A DNA stretch of 64,000 bases from JALORV01 sp963780715. GTDB lineage: Bacteria; Pseudomonadota; Gammaproteobacteria; Burkholderiales; Burkholderiaceae_F. The notes beneath the pieces were generated by a model. That model was not told the DNA's origin. It searched no databases and saw nothing but the letters and a program-made list of their open reading frames with translations. A program made the position numbers and the translations under genes. The DNA is taken from contig CAWADK010000009.1 of assembly GCA_963780715.1 (NCBI GenBank), forward strand, positions 1 through 64,000, read 5' to 3'. Shown here one piece after another: positions 47,856-56,317 of this stretch; positions within the stretch are counted from its first letter, which is position 1; every line of letters starts with the position of its first letter.

Positions 47856-49001
47856 TCAGCGCTCGACGAAGCCGGTCGTGTGCAGCCCGTATCCGGCCAT
47901 TGAAGGCATCTTGCGAGGACGCGCCAGGAGCTTCATCTGCACGACGTTCAGGTCGCGCAGGATCTGGGCTCCGATGCCATAGGTGCGCAGGTCCATGCGC
48001 GCCTGCCGCGCGCCCTCTTCCGGCGACGCCTCGGCCAGCGCTTCGAACTTGGCGAAGAGCCGCTCGGCGGGTTCAGCGCAGTTCAGCAGCACCAGCACGC
48101 CGCTGGGCGCGGCGGCGATCGCGGCGAGCGCCTTCGGGATCGGCCACGAGTGCGAGCTGGCGCCCTCGTCGAGGAAGTCGAGCACGGACACCGGCTCGTG
48201 GACGCGCACCAGCGTCTCGCGCTGCGGCTCGATCGTTCCTTTGACGAGAGCGAGGTGGGGCGCGCCGCTCGGCTTGTCGCGGTAAACGACGAGTTGGAAC
48301 TCGCCCGCAGGGAGCCGCACAGTCCGGCTGCCGCAACGCTCGATGATCGACTCGTTCGCAGCGCGGTAGTGAATCAGGTCGGCAATCGTGCCGATCTTCA
48401 GGCCATGCGCCTGAGCGAAAGGAATCAGGTCCGGCAGCCGCGCCATCGTCCCGTCGTCATTCATGATCTCGCAGATGACGGCTGCGGGTGTCAGCCCCGC
48501 CAGTTGCGTCAGGTCACAGCCTGCTTCCGTGTGGCCGGCGCGCATCAGCACCCCGCCCGCCTGCGCCACGACCGGGAAAATGTGGCCCGGTTGCACGATG
48601 TCCGACGCCTTGGCCGTCGGCCGCGTGGCGACCCAGACGGTGCGCGCGCGATCGGCCGCCGATATGCCGGTCGTGACACCTTCGGCCGCTTCGATCGAGA
48701 CCGTGAAGTTGGTGCCGTGCACGGTGCCGTTGGCGCGCGCCATCGGTGGCAGCGCCAGCTGGCGCGCGTGCGCCTCGGTCAGCGTCAGACACACCAGGCC
48801 GCGCGCATGCTTGGCCATGAAGTTGATCTTCTCAGGCGTGACGAAGTCCGACGCGAAGACAAGGTCGCCCTCGTTCTCGCGGTCTTCGTCGTCCACCAGC
48901 ACGACGATGTTGCCCTGCCGCAGCTCGTCGACGATCTCCGGCACGCTCGCGATCGGCCCGGCCGCATCCGCCTTCGGCGTCACCAGCGACAGCGCGTTCA
49001 T
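47856..49001 (-). CDS. ribB: 3,4-dihydroxy-2-butanone-4-phosphate synthase with degenerate GTP cyclohydrolase II domain
   Basis: A 381-residue RibBA-like protein. The N-terminal DHBP synthase domain is intact: VVLVDDEDRENEGDL, MAKHARGLVCLTLTEA, FTVSIEAAEGVTTGISAADR (in parts), and the HTEAGCDLTQLAGL block. The C-terminal half aligns in shape with GTP cyclohydrolase II but lacks the CxxGDxFxSxRCDC zinc site. After VKGTIEPQRETLVRVHEP there is no cysteine cluster. It should therefore make DHBP only, as in RibBX-type proteins, and a separate ribA is expected elsewhere. The ATG at 49001 precedes NALSLVTPK; no FMN riboswitch is visible. Confidence 0.93.
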   Translation of the reverse strand: MNALSLVTPKADAAGPIASVPEIVDELRQGNIVVLVDDEDRENEGDLVFASDFVTPEKINFMAKHARGLVCLTLTEAHARQLALPPMARANGTVHGTNFTVSIEAAEGVTTGISAADRARTVWVATRPTAKASDIVQPGHIFPVVAQAGGVLMRAGHTEAGCDLTQLAGLTPAAVICEIMNDDGTMARLPDLIPFAQAHGLKIGTIADLIHYRAANESIIERCGSRTVRLPAGEFQLVVYRDKPSGAPHLALVKGTIEPQRETLVRVHEPVSVLDFLDEGASSHSWPIPKALAAIAAAPSGVLVLLNCAEPAERLFAKFEALAEASPEEGARQARMDLRTYGIGAQILRDLNVVQMKLLARPRKMPSMAGYGLHTTGFVER

Positions 49002-49063
49002 GTGGCCTCCGAGGGCGCTCGTTCCATGCCGGCGATTGTAGTCGCCGACCTTTAGGCTCGGCG

Positions 49064-50194
49064 TCAGCGCTGGCCAAAGGTCAGCGGGCCGAAGATCGCG
49101 CCCGCCTCGCGCGGCAGAGCGCGCCAGTACTGTCGCGGACCGGCGACGGTGCCGCCGAGTTCGGCCGCCGCCCGCCATGGCCAGCGCGGGTCGAACAGCA
49201 TGCCGCGCGCGAGCGCCACCAGGTCGGCTCGGCCTTCGGCGACGATGGCCTCGGCCTGGCGTGGTTCGGTGATCATCCCCACGGCGATTGTCGCCAGGCC
49301 GACCTCGTTGCGCACGATCTCCGCAAACGGCACCTGGTAGCCGGGGCCGGGCTTGATCTTCTGCCGGGGCGACACGCCGCCACTCGAAACGTCGATCCAG
49401 TCGCAGCCCCGCGCCTTGAGCGCGCGCGCGAGCACCAGAGACTGTTCGAGCGTCCAGCTCGGCGATGCAGGCTCGGCCTCCTCCAGCCAGTCGGTGGCCG
49501 AGATGCGCACGCCGACCGGACGCTCCGGTGGGAACGCGGCGCGCACGGCGTCGAAGACTTCGAGCGGAAAGCGCATCCGGTTCTCGAGCGATCCCCCGTA
49601 CTCGTCGGAGCGCCGGTTCGACACCGGCGAGAGAAACTCGTGCAGCAGGTAGCCATGCGCAGCGTGAACTTCAATCGCATCCACCCCCAGCCGGGCTGCA
49701 CGGGCCGCCGCGCTGGCGAATGCCGCTCGCAGGCGCGCCAGGTCGGCGCGCTCGAGCGCGCGCGGCGGCGCTTCGTCCGGCGCATGCGGCACCGCTGACG
49801 GCGCCTCGGCGCGCCAGCCGCCCTCGCCTTCCGGCAGCAACTTGCCGCCGTTCCACGGCTCACGACTCGACCCCTTGCGGCCGGCATGCGCCAGCTGCAC
49901 GGCGACACGGATCGGCGCCACCGCGCGGATCATCCGCAGCACGGCCGCGAGCCCTTGTTCATTGGCGTCGCTGTACAGGCCGAGATCGCCGGGCGTGATC
50001 CGTCCCTCCGGCGTCACCGCGGTCGCTTCGATGCAAAGCAGTCCCGCGCCCGAAAGCGCGAGGGACCCCAGATGCGCCCAGTGCCAGTCCGAAGGGCTGC
50101 CATCGACCGCCGAGTACTGGCACATCGGCGAGATGACGATGCGGTTGGCAAGTTCGAGATTGCGCAAGGAGAACGACGTGAAGAGCTTCGACAT
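49064..50194 (-). CDS. Old yellow enzyme family NADH:flavin oxidoreductase (YqjM/XenA-like)
   Basis: A 376-residue FMN TIM-barrel ene-reductase. FMN and substrate blocks are LANRIVISPMCQYSAVDG, VAVQLAHAGRKGSS, EVHAAHGYLLHEFLSPVSN with RRSDEYGGSLENR, and ALARGMLFDPRWPWRAA. The thermophilic-like (YqjM/XenA) subclass is suggested by the MCQYS cysteine. It reduces activated C=C bonds in small molecules; the natural substrate is unknown. It sits inside the riboflavin gene run, 62 bp before ribB. Confidence 0.92.
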   Translation of the reverse strand: MSKLFTSFSLRNLELANRIVISPMCQYSAVDGSPSDWHWAHLGSLALSGAGLLCIEATAVTPEGRITPGDLGLYSDANEQGLAAVLRMIRAVAPIRVAVQLAHAGRKGSSREPWNGGKLLPEGEGGWRAEAPSAVPHAPDEAPPRALERADLARLRAAFASAAARAARLGVDAIEVHAAHGYLLHEFLSPVSNRRSDEYGGSLENRMRFPLEVFDAVRAAFPPERPVGVRISATDWLEEAEPASPSWTLEQSLVLARALKARGCDWIDVSSGGVSPRQKIKPGPGYQVPFAEIVRNEVGLATIAVGMITEPRQAEAIVAEGRADLVALARGMLFDPRWPWRAAAELGGTVAGPRQYWRALPREAGAIFGPLTFGQR

Positions 50195-50235
50195 GGCGGG
50201 AGCATCCGGAAAAGAGAAGAGTCAGCGGATCGATC

Positions 50236-50916
50236 TCAGGCGTGCAGCAGCAGCACCGAGCCGTTCCAAAGCAGGTGCGCGACGATAGGAGGAGCCAGGC
50301 TGGCCGTCCGCGCGCGCAGCCAAAGATAGAGCATCGCCGCCGGCGCCACGCCGAGCAGCAGGCCCGGCCGCAGGCCGTGCAGCGCGATGAACGCGGCCGT
50401 GACCGCGAGACCGCCCAGGCCGATCGGAGCGCCCCAGAGTATCCAGCGCGGCGGGCTGGCGCGGTCCGCGAGGGCCAGCAATGCACCGCGCATCACGAGT
50501 TCCTCCATGACCGCCGCGATGAGAGACGCCGACACCAGCGCAGCCGTGATGCCAACGGGCGACGCGCCGCGCAGCAGGCTGATGGCCGCGTTGGCCATCA
50601 GCGCCAGCAGCATGACCATCGCCGCCGGTCGCAGGCTGCCCGTGCGTGGCGGTCTCAGCCCGAGCTCGGCGTACGACATGCGCCCCAGCGCGATCAGTGG
50701 CTGCATGACCAGCCACACGGCCGCCGCCGCGATGACGGTCGACCACGGGCGCAGGGCAGGCGGAAGCAGATTCGCCGACATTGCCAGCGCCACGAGGTAG
50801 AGCAGCAGCAGTGCAACGACTGCGGTGGCGTAGGGGCGGCGGCCGGGCGCACTCAGGGGCCAGAGGAGGCCGGCAATCGTCAGCGCAAGCAACCAGCCTG
50901 CGGCCTCGTTGTCCAT
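50236..50916 (-). CDS. CPBP family intramembrane metalloprotease
   Basis: A 226-residue protein with about eight membrane segments. The CPBP/Abi motifs are present in order: MEELVMRGALLA (EExxxR), FIALHGLRPG (FxxxH) and HLLWNGSVLLL (HxxxN). These supply the intramembrane glutamate and histidines of a glutamic-type protease related to CAAX endopeptidases. Substrate unknown. It lies 7 bp after ribE in the same direction. Confidence 0.9.
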   Translation of the reverse strand: MDNEAAGWLLALTIAGLLWPLSAPGRRPYATAVVALLLLYLVALAMSANLLPPALRPWSTVIAAAAVWLVMQPLIALGRMSYAELGLRPPRTGSLRPAAMVMLLALMANAAISLLRGASPVGITAALVSASLIAAVMEELVMRGALLALADRASPPRWILWGAPIGLGGLAVTAAFIALHGLRPGLLLGVAPAAMLYLWLRARTASLAPPIVAHLLWNGSVLLLHA

Positions 50917-50923
50917 TCGCGCG

Positions 50924-51532
50924 TCAGTTCGTCCGGTGCAGCAGGCGCTCCAGGTAGCGCGCGATCAGGTCGACTTCCAGGTTGACGCGGCTGCCCGGAC
51001 GCAGGTTGCGCAACGTCGTGACGGCATAGGTGTGCGGAATGATGTTGATCGAAAACTCGCAGCCGGCCGCTGTGTCGGTGACGCGGTTCACCGTCAGGCT
51101 GACGCCGTTGACGGTGACGGATCCCTTGGTGGCGAGGTAGCGCCCCAGTTCGCCCGGCGCGCGGATGACGAGCTCCCACGATTCATGGACCTGCGCGAAG
51201 CGCAGCACCTCGCCGATGCCGTCCACGTGCCCCGCGACCAGATGGCCACCGAGCTTGTCGCCAACGCGCAGCGAGGTCTCGACATTGACCTCACCCGGCG
51301 CGTCGAGTCCAGCGGTCTTGCTCAGGCTTTCGCCCGACACGTCGACCGTAAAGCGACTGCCCTCGACCTGTGTGGCCGTCATGCAGGCGCCGTTCAGGGC
51401 GATGCTGTCACCGACCTCCGCGGCGAAGCCCGGCACGCTGCGCGCGTCGAGTGTCAGCCGCACGCCGCCATCGGCCGCGAGCCGCTCGACATGCTCGATG
51501 CGCGCCACTCCCTGGACCAGTCCGGTGAACAT
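50924..51532 (-). CDS. ribE: Riboflavin synthase, alpha chain
   Basis: Dismutates two lumazines to riboflavin and the pyrimidine precursor. A 202-residue protein with two similar barrels: MFTGLVQGVARI at the start, DSIALNGACMTAT and FTVDVSGESLSKT in the first, then GGHLVAGHVDGIGEV, KGSVTVNGVSLTVN and INIIPHTYAVTTLRN. It lies 12 bp after ribD. Confidence 0.96.
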   Translation of the reverse strand: MFTGLVQGVARIEHVERLAADGGVRLTLDARSVPGFAAEVGDSIALNGACMTATQVEGSRFTVDVSGESLSKTAGLDAPGEVNVETSLRVGDKLGGHLVAGHVDGIGEVLRFAQVHESWELVIRAPGELGRYLATKGSVTVNGVSLTVNRVTDTAAGCEFSINIIPHTYAVTTLRNLRPGSRVNLEVDLIARYLERLLHRTN

Positions 51533-51544
51533 CTTGGTTCCTGC

Positions 51545-52642
51545 CTATGGATGCAGCCGCGCCAGGATGCGCACATCCTCGCCGACGGCAGTGACTTCGC
51601 GGAACTCGAGCCGCTGCGCGTGCGTCAGGTCCGACAGCGCCGGCAGGTGCACCATGCCCTGCGCCTCACCCATCAGCAGCGGCGCCAGATACACCAGGAG
51701 TTCGTCAACGACGCCCGCCTGCACTAGCGAGCCGTTGAGCCGGAACCCTGCCTCGACATGCACTTCGTTGATGTGCCGATGTGCCAGTTCCTTCATCAAC
51801 GCCGCCAGATCGACCTTGCCGCTCTCGTTGGGCAAGGCAATGACCTCGGCCCCGCGCGCCCGCAGTGCAATCTCGCGCGCCGGTGCACTGACCGCGGTGG
51901 CCACCAGCACATTGCCCTCACCTTCGAACAGGTGCGCGCCCGGATCCACCTCCAGCCGGCTGTCGACCAGCACGCGCAGCGGCTGGCGCCGCGTCTCGAC
52001 CAGGCGGACGTTGAGCTGCGGATTGTCGGCCCGCACGGTGCCGATACCGGTCAGCACGGCCCCGGCCCGAGCGCGCCAGGCATGGCCGTCGCGGCGCGCC
52101 GATTCAGAGGTGATCCACTTCGACACGCCATTTTCCAGCGCGGTCTTGCCGTCGAGGCTGGCCGCGATCTTCATGCGCACCCAGGGGCGGCCGCGCTGCA
52201 TGCGCGAGAAGAAGCCGAGGTTGATCTCGGCGGCCTCCTGCTCGAGCAGGCCGCAGCGCACATCGACGCCAGCACTGCGCAGCATCTCCAGACCGCCGCC
52301 GGCCACCAGCGGGTTCGGATCCTCGACCGCCGCGATGACCCGGCCGACGTGGGCCTCGATCAACGCGGTGGCGCACGGCGGCGTGCGGCCGAAGTGGCTG
52401 CAGGGTTCGAGCGAGACGTAGACCGTGGCGCCGCGCACGTCGTGCCCGTTGCGGCGGGCGTCGAGCAGGGCCTCGACTTCCGCGTGGTTCGAGCCCGGCG
52501 CCTGGGTCCAGCCTTCGCCGATGACCCGGCCCTCGCGCACGATGACGCAGCCGACGCGCGGATTGGGCTCCGCGTCGTAGAGCGCCCTTGTCGCAAGCGC
52601 GAGCGCACGCGACATGAACTCGCGATCGGCTTCGTCGTACAT
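51545..52642 (-). CDS. ribD: Bifunctional riboflavin biosynthesis deaminase/reductase RibD
   Basis: Deaminates and then reduces the GTP-derived pyrimidine. A 365-residue protein. The deaminase domain has ALYDAEPNPRVGCVIV, the zinc site GSNHAEVEALL and VSLEPCSHFGRTPPC. The reductase domain has RMKIAASLDGKTALENGVSK (in parts), WITSESARRDGH, GIGTVRADNPQLNVR and EVHVEAGFRLNGSLV. Its ATG overlaps the stop of the upstream mechanosensitive-channel gene as TGATG. Confidence 0.96.
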   Translation of the reverse strand: MYDEADREFMSRALALATRALYDAEPNPRVGCVIVREGRVIGEGWTQAPGSNHAEVEALLDARRNGHDVRGATVYVSLEPCSHFGRTPPCATALIEAHVGRVIAAVEDPNPLVAGGGLEMLRSAGVDVRCGLLEQEAAEINLGFFSRMQRGRPWVRMKIAASLDGKTALENGVSKWITSESARRDGHAWRARAGAVLTGIGTVRADNPQLNVRLVETRRQPLRVLVDSRLEVDPGAHLFEGEGNVLVATAVSAPAREIALRARGAEVIALPNESGKVDLAALMKELAHRHINEVHVEAGFRLNGSLVQAGVVDELLVYLAPLLMGEAQGMVHLPALSDLTHAQRLEFREVTAVGEDVRILARLHP

Positions 52643-54978
52643 CAGGACGCCTGCGCCGGTGGAGAACTGCCAACGACCTCGACCTGCAGCGGCCGTGCGG
52701 CATCGAGGTGGATGTCCCGCTGCGGAAACGCGATGGAGATCCCGGCGTCCGCGAAGCGTCTCTCGAGCATGAAGCGCAGGTCGCTTTGCACCTGCATGCC
52801 GTTGGACTTGGCCAGGTCGACCCAGAAGTAAAGCGCGAAGACCAGCGCGTTGTCGCCGAAGTCGTCGAAGATCACGTAGGGTGCCGGCTCCTTGAGCACG
52901 AGGCCGTGCTCGTCGGCAGCCGCCTTCATGATGTCCGCCACCTGCCGCGTGGGCGAGCCGTAGGCCACGCCGACCTTGACGACCCGGCGCATGGTCGGCG
53001 ACTCCCCCGTCCAGTTGGTGACCTTCTGTTCGAGCAGCAGCGAGTTCGGGACCATCGTCTCGATGCCATCGAACTGCCGCACCGTGGTCGAGCGGATGTC
53101 GAGCGCCGTGACGACGCCCTGCACGCCGTCGACGTCCACGATGTCGCCGACGCGGACCTTGCGTTCGAACAGCACGATGACCCCGCTGATGAGGTTGCGC
53201 AACAGCGTCTGCGTTCCGAAGCCGACGCCGATGGCCAGCGCGCCCCCCATGAAGGCAAAAACCGTCAACGGGATGCGCGCCAGATTGAGCGTGATCACGG
53301 CCAGCACGAAGCCCGTCAGCAACATCATCCAGCGCCGCAGAACCTTGGCCTGGGCGGCGTCGACCGCAAAGCGCTCCACCATGATCCTCTGCGCGCGAAG
53401 CGCAAAGAAGCCGGCAATCTTGTAGCCGATGATGAACAGCAGCAGGGCACCGATGCTCTTGCCGACCGTGACGCCACGCGAGACTGTCGTCGGCTTGCCG
53501 GCGATGTCCACCGTGTCCTCGACCGCAAACAGTTCGAAGTCCCAGACCTCGCGTCCCAGGTCCTTGGCCTCAGCCCAGGCCGCGGCGGCCTTCTCGGAGG
53601 TCGAGCGCTGCTGGGCGGCGTCGGCGAACTCCTGTCTCCAGCGCTTCTGCGCCGTCGCGAGCTGCTGCCCCAGCGCCTGCACCTCGCCCGCCGCGTCCGC
53701 GGCCCGTTTCGTGGCTTCCAGGGCGGCAAGGGCGTAGCGCCGGCCCGGCGCGTTCTCGTCGAGGGCGTCGACGCGGCGCTGCTGGTCCTTGACCGCCGCG
53801 TCAGCAAGGGCCGCGAGGTCGGTGGCGTAGGACTTGAGCGAGTCGACGCGGTTCAGCAGTGCGCCCAGCGACTTCTCGGCTGCACGTCGCTTCTCGGGAT
53901 CCGGACTGCTGAGCGACGCGTAGCGCTGGCTCCAGGCGTCGACCGAGATCGGGGCAATGCCTCTCAGCGTCGACAGCGCGCTTTGCTGGGTCCGCAGCGC
54001 TTCCAGCGTCACGTTCGCGCCATCGAGTCGCGCCTGCTGCTCGGCGCGACGCCGCACCTCGTCGACTGACTTGGGCGTCGGCTGCGACTCGATGGCCTTC
54101 TGCAACTGGTCACGCTCCGCCAGCGTCCGGCTGCGGGCAGCGCTGGTCTCCTCGATGCGGCGATCGAGCGCCAGCTGCTGCGCCTGGAGGTTCTTCAGTA
54201 TCTTTTCGAACTCCTGTTCGTTGAAGCGGAAGTTCGCCGACATGGCGGCGGCCTGTCGCTCGAGCAGTTGCGCGCGGGCGCGCGAGGCATGCATCAGTTC
54301 GGCGTTGAGCTCGCCCTGCAGCAGCAGGAGCGACCGCATTTCGGCGACCCGGCGCGTCCGCAGCCGCGCCAGCTCCAGCGGCGCGACGACGCCATCGGTG
54401 GCCTTCTCCAGCGCCAGCCGCTCGTCCGCCTGCGTGCTCTTGAGGCGCGCCTCGACGCGCGTGACCTCCTCGACGTTCAGCGTGCCGACCGACTCGAACG
54501 AGTGCAGTCGGGTGCGTTCGGCATCGAGCTGGTCGAGCAGACGATCGAGCTGCGTCAGCGAGTACGGTCCGGGTTCGTCGAACCCTTTCCAGCGGGCGAG
54601 TGCGTCTTCATCAACCGCCCGCTTCGCGCGCGCGGCCTCGATCTCGCCCAACAGATCCAGTTGCGCCTGCAGCAGTACCGGGATGCGCTGAAGCAGGAAG
54701 CCGAGGTCGCTGACCTGGCTCGGTGTGGCGCCCGCAGGCAGCGGGTACTTCCCGGCGCGCTCCTCGGCGGCAGCCTTTTGCGCCGCATCCAGCGCCTTCT
54801 CGATCTCGGCGCGTCGCTCGGCGATCGAAGCCGCAGGCGCGTGCCCTGCCTTCTCGGTCTTCGACGATGCCGCATCGAGCATCTTCCTGACCAGCGGCGC
54901 GGACGCCGCCCGTGGCACCAGCGCGACCAGCGCCAGCGCCGCAAGGCAAAGAACGAACGCGCGATGCAGGCGAATCAT
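52642..54978 (-). CDS. Large MscS-family mechanosensitive channel protein
   Basis: A 778-residue protein. A signal peptide (VLCLAALALVALVPRAASA) is followed by about 450 residues of charged, coiled-coil-like periplasmic region. Membrane segments follow (IGALLLFIIGYKIAGFFAL; LLTGFVLAVITLNLARIP), then the pore helix and MscS core: FMGGALAIGVGFGTQTLLRN, ISGVIVLFERKVRVGDIVDV (in parts), VPNSLLLEQKVTNW. This is the larger KefA/MscM-like layout. It releases solutes on osmotic downshock. It heads the rib gene run by 1-nt overlap with ribD. Confidence 0.92.
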   Translation of the reverse strand: MIRLHRAFVLCLAALALVALVPRAASAPLVRKMLDAASSKTEKAGHAPAASIAERRAEIEKALDAAQKAAAEERAGKYPLPAGATPSQVSDLGFLLQRIPVLLQAQLDLLGEIEAARAKRAVDEDALARWKGFDEPGPYSLTQLDRLLDQLDAERTRLHSFESVGTLNVEEVTRVEARLKSTQADERLALEKATDGVVAPLELARLRTRRVAEMRSLLLLQGELNAELMHASRARAQLLERQAAAMSANFRFNEQEFEKILKNLQAQQLALDRRIEETSAARSRTLAERDQLQKAIESQPTPKSVDEVRRRAEQQARLDGANVTLEALRTQQSALSTLRGIAPISVDAWSQRYASLSSPDPEKRRAAEKSLGALLNRVDSLKSYATDLAALADAAVKDQQRRVDALDENAPGRRYALAALEATKRAADAAGEVQALGQQLATAQKRWRQEFADAAQQRSTSEKAAAAWAEAKDLGREVWDFELFAVEDTVDIAGKPTTVSRGVTVGKSIGALLLFIIGYKIAGFFALRAQRIMVERFAVDAAQAKVLRRWMMLLTGFVLAVITLNLARIPLTVFAFMGGALAIGVGFGTQTLLRNLISGVIVLFERKVRVGDIVDVDGVQGVVTALDIRSTTVRQFDGIETMVPNSLLLEQKVTNWTGESPTMRRVVKVGVAYGSPTRQVADIMKAAADEHGLVLKEPAPYVIFDDFGDNALVFALYFWVDLAKSNGMQVQSDLRFMLERRFADAGISIAFPQRDIHLDAARPLQVEVVGSSPPAQAS

Positions 54979-55044
54979 CGGCGGAATTCTACGGACCTTC
55001 GCCCGGGCGAGTTGGGACGCCGCGTCGACGTTAGGCGGATCCTC

Positions 55045-55078
55045 AAAAGAAAAAAGGCCGCTGTGGGAGCAGCGGCCT
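55045..55078 (-). terminator. Rho-independent terminator after the small heat-shock gene
   Basis: On the minus strand AGGCCGCT (55078-55071) pairs with AGCGGCCT (55062-55055) around an 8-nt loop and is followed by a T-rich run (TTTTTCTTTT). It lies 54 bp after the stop codon of the Hsp20 gene at 55132. Confidence 0.88.
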
Positions 55079-55131
55079 GAGCGCCAGCGGCACGGTGTTG
55101 CGCCGTGCCGCCTGAGCGGCGCCCACTTGGA

Positions 55132-55581
55132 TCAGTTGATCGTCAGCTTCTTGGTCGCCAGCGGAGCCCGCTTGGGCAGCGTCAACGTGAGCACGCCATC
55201 CTCGTAGTGTGCGTCAGCACCGGACTCGGTGACCTCGACCGGCAACTCGAAGGTGCGCGCATACATCGCCGCGAAGCGCTCGGTGTGCAGGACGCGTTCA
55301 CCTTCCTTCTCTTCCTTCGTGGACTGCGTCTCGGCGCGGATCGAAACGCGCGTGCCTTCGATCGAAACGTCGATATCCTCCTTCTTCACGCCGGGCATGT
55401 CGACCTTCACCTCGAAGGCGTCGCCTTTGTCGACGACGTCCATCAGGGCACGCTCCATCGCCGGCATGTCCGCGTAACGCGGCATCGGAAGCAGGTTGGT
55501 ACGGTTCCAGAAATCATCCATCCAGTCGCCGAACATCGGCGCAAATGGATCAGTACGACGACGTGTAACGAGATTCGCCAT
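55132..55581 (-). CDS. Hsp20 family small heat-shock protein (copy 1)
   Basis: A 149-residue ATP-independent holdase. The alpha-crystallin domain includes VDKGDAFEVKVDMPGVKKED, then VSIRAETQSTKEEKEGERVL, RTFELPVEVT and EDGVLTLTLPKRAP (A-x-x-x-L/I region), ending KKLTIN. The start before ANLVTRRRTDPF is chosen; AGGAGG lies upstream. It is paralogous to the neighbouring gene at 55767, from which it is separated by a long hairpin. Confidence 0.94.
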   Translation of the reverse strand: MANLVTRRRTDPFAPMFGDWMDDFWNRTNLLPMPRYADMPAMERALMDVVDKGDAFEVKVDMPGVKKEDIDVSIEGTRVSIRAETQSTKEEKEGERVLHTERFAAMYARTFELPVEVTESGADAHYEDGVLTLTLPKRAPLATKKLTIN

Positions 55582-55668
55582 ATGACCTCCTCTCGCTAAT
55601 CCGGCCCGCCTCTCCTTGCGAGCCTTCAATCTCAAGATAGGAACCACGAAGGCCCACGCAAGCCGCCG

Positions 55669-55706
55669 CCGCGGTGCCGGTTGACCCAGGTCAACCGGCA
55701 CCGCGG
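55669..55706. repeat. 17-bp perfect stem-loop between the two hsp20 genes
   Basis: CCGCGGTGCCGGTTGAC at 55669-55685 pairs perfectly with 55690-55706, with loop CCAG. It sits about 60 bp after the stop of the upstream hsp20 gene (55767-56210) and about 90 bp before the start of copy 1. There is no T-run. It may end or process the first transcript, or act as a regulatory hairpin for copy 1. Confidence 0.85.
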
Positions 55707-55766
55707 CTGACATTGCGCGGGCCGGCGTTTGCGCCGACCCCGTATCGCGGGCGGACGCTCTGTCAA

Positions 55767-56210
55767 TCAGCGAACCGTGAGGCGCTTCCCGGCGACGGTG
55801 GCACGCTTGGGCAGCACCAGCGTCAGTACACCGTTCTCGAGGCTCGCGTCGGCGCCGTCTTCGGTCACCTCGACCGGCAACTCGAAGCTGCGCCCATAGC
55901 TCGTGATCGTGCGCTCGCTGTGCAGTACGCGCTCGCCGTCCTTGGTTTCGCGCTGCTTGCGACTCTCGGCCAGGATTGCCACCCGAGCACCTTCAACCGA
56001 GACGTTGACGTCCTCCTTGCTGACGCCCGGAAGATCCAGCTTGATCTCGAACTTGTCGCCCTTGTCGACGACGTCCATGCGCGCCCGCGCGACCGTTGAG
56101 GACTCGGAACCGCGCGCCGGAACCACTCCGGCCCGCTGGAAGAAATCGTTGAATACGTCGTCGACCAACGCGCCAAACGGGTCGTTGCGACGCATAGTCA
56201 CCTGGTTCAT
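55767..56210 (-). CDS. Hsp20 family small heat-shock protein (copy 2)
   Basis: A 147-residue small heat-shock protein. It starts MNQVTMRRNDPFGALVDDVF; the alpha-crystallin domain includes VDKGDKFEIKLDLPGVSKED, VAILAESRKQRETKDGERVL, RSFELPVEVTEDGADASLE and NGVLTLVLPKRATV. It is clearly related to the gene at 55132-55581. A sigma-32-like promoter lies upstream, so heat induction is expected. Confidence 0.95.
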   Translation of the reverse strand: MNQVTMRRNDPFGALVDDVFNDFFQRAGVVPARGSESSTVARARMDVVDKGDKFEIKLDLPGVSKEDVNVSVEGARVAILAESRKQRETKDGERVLHSERTITSYGRSFELPVEVTEDGADASLENGVLTLVLPKRATVAGKRLTVR

Positions 56211-56259
56211 TTAGCACCTCCGATTGGGCTGATTGCAGGTCGCCGCCTGCGATGGCTCC

Positions 56260-56289
56260 AAATTCGGGACGGCGGAGCGCCGTTTCAAG
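56260..56289 (-). promoter_or_regulatory. Sigma-32-type promoter upstream of hsp20 copy 2
   Basis: On the minus strand the sequence reads CTTGAAA (56289-56283), 14 nt, then CCCGAATTT (56268-56260). The -35 is a perfect match and the -10 is close to CCCCATNTA. It lies about 50 bp upstream of the hsp20 start codon. The same -35 heptamer occurs before groES. Confidence 0.8.
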
Positions 56290-56317
56290 CCCCCCCGCGA
56301 CGCCAGGTACGCGGCCG

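Noticed and set aside
49002..49063. FMN riboswitch upstream of ribB
   Set aside because: The gap is only 62 bp and lacks the conserved RFN segments.
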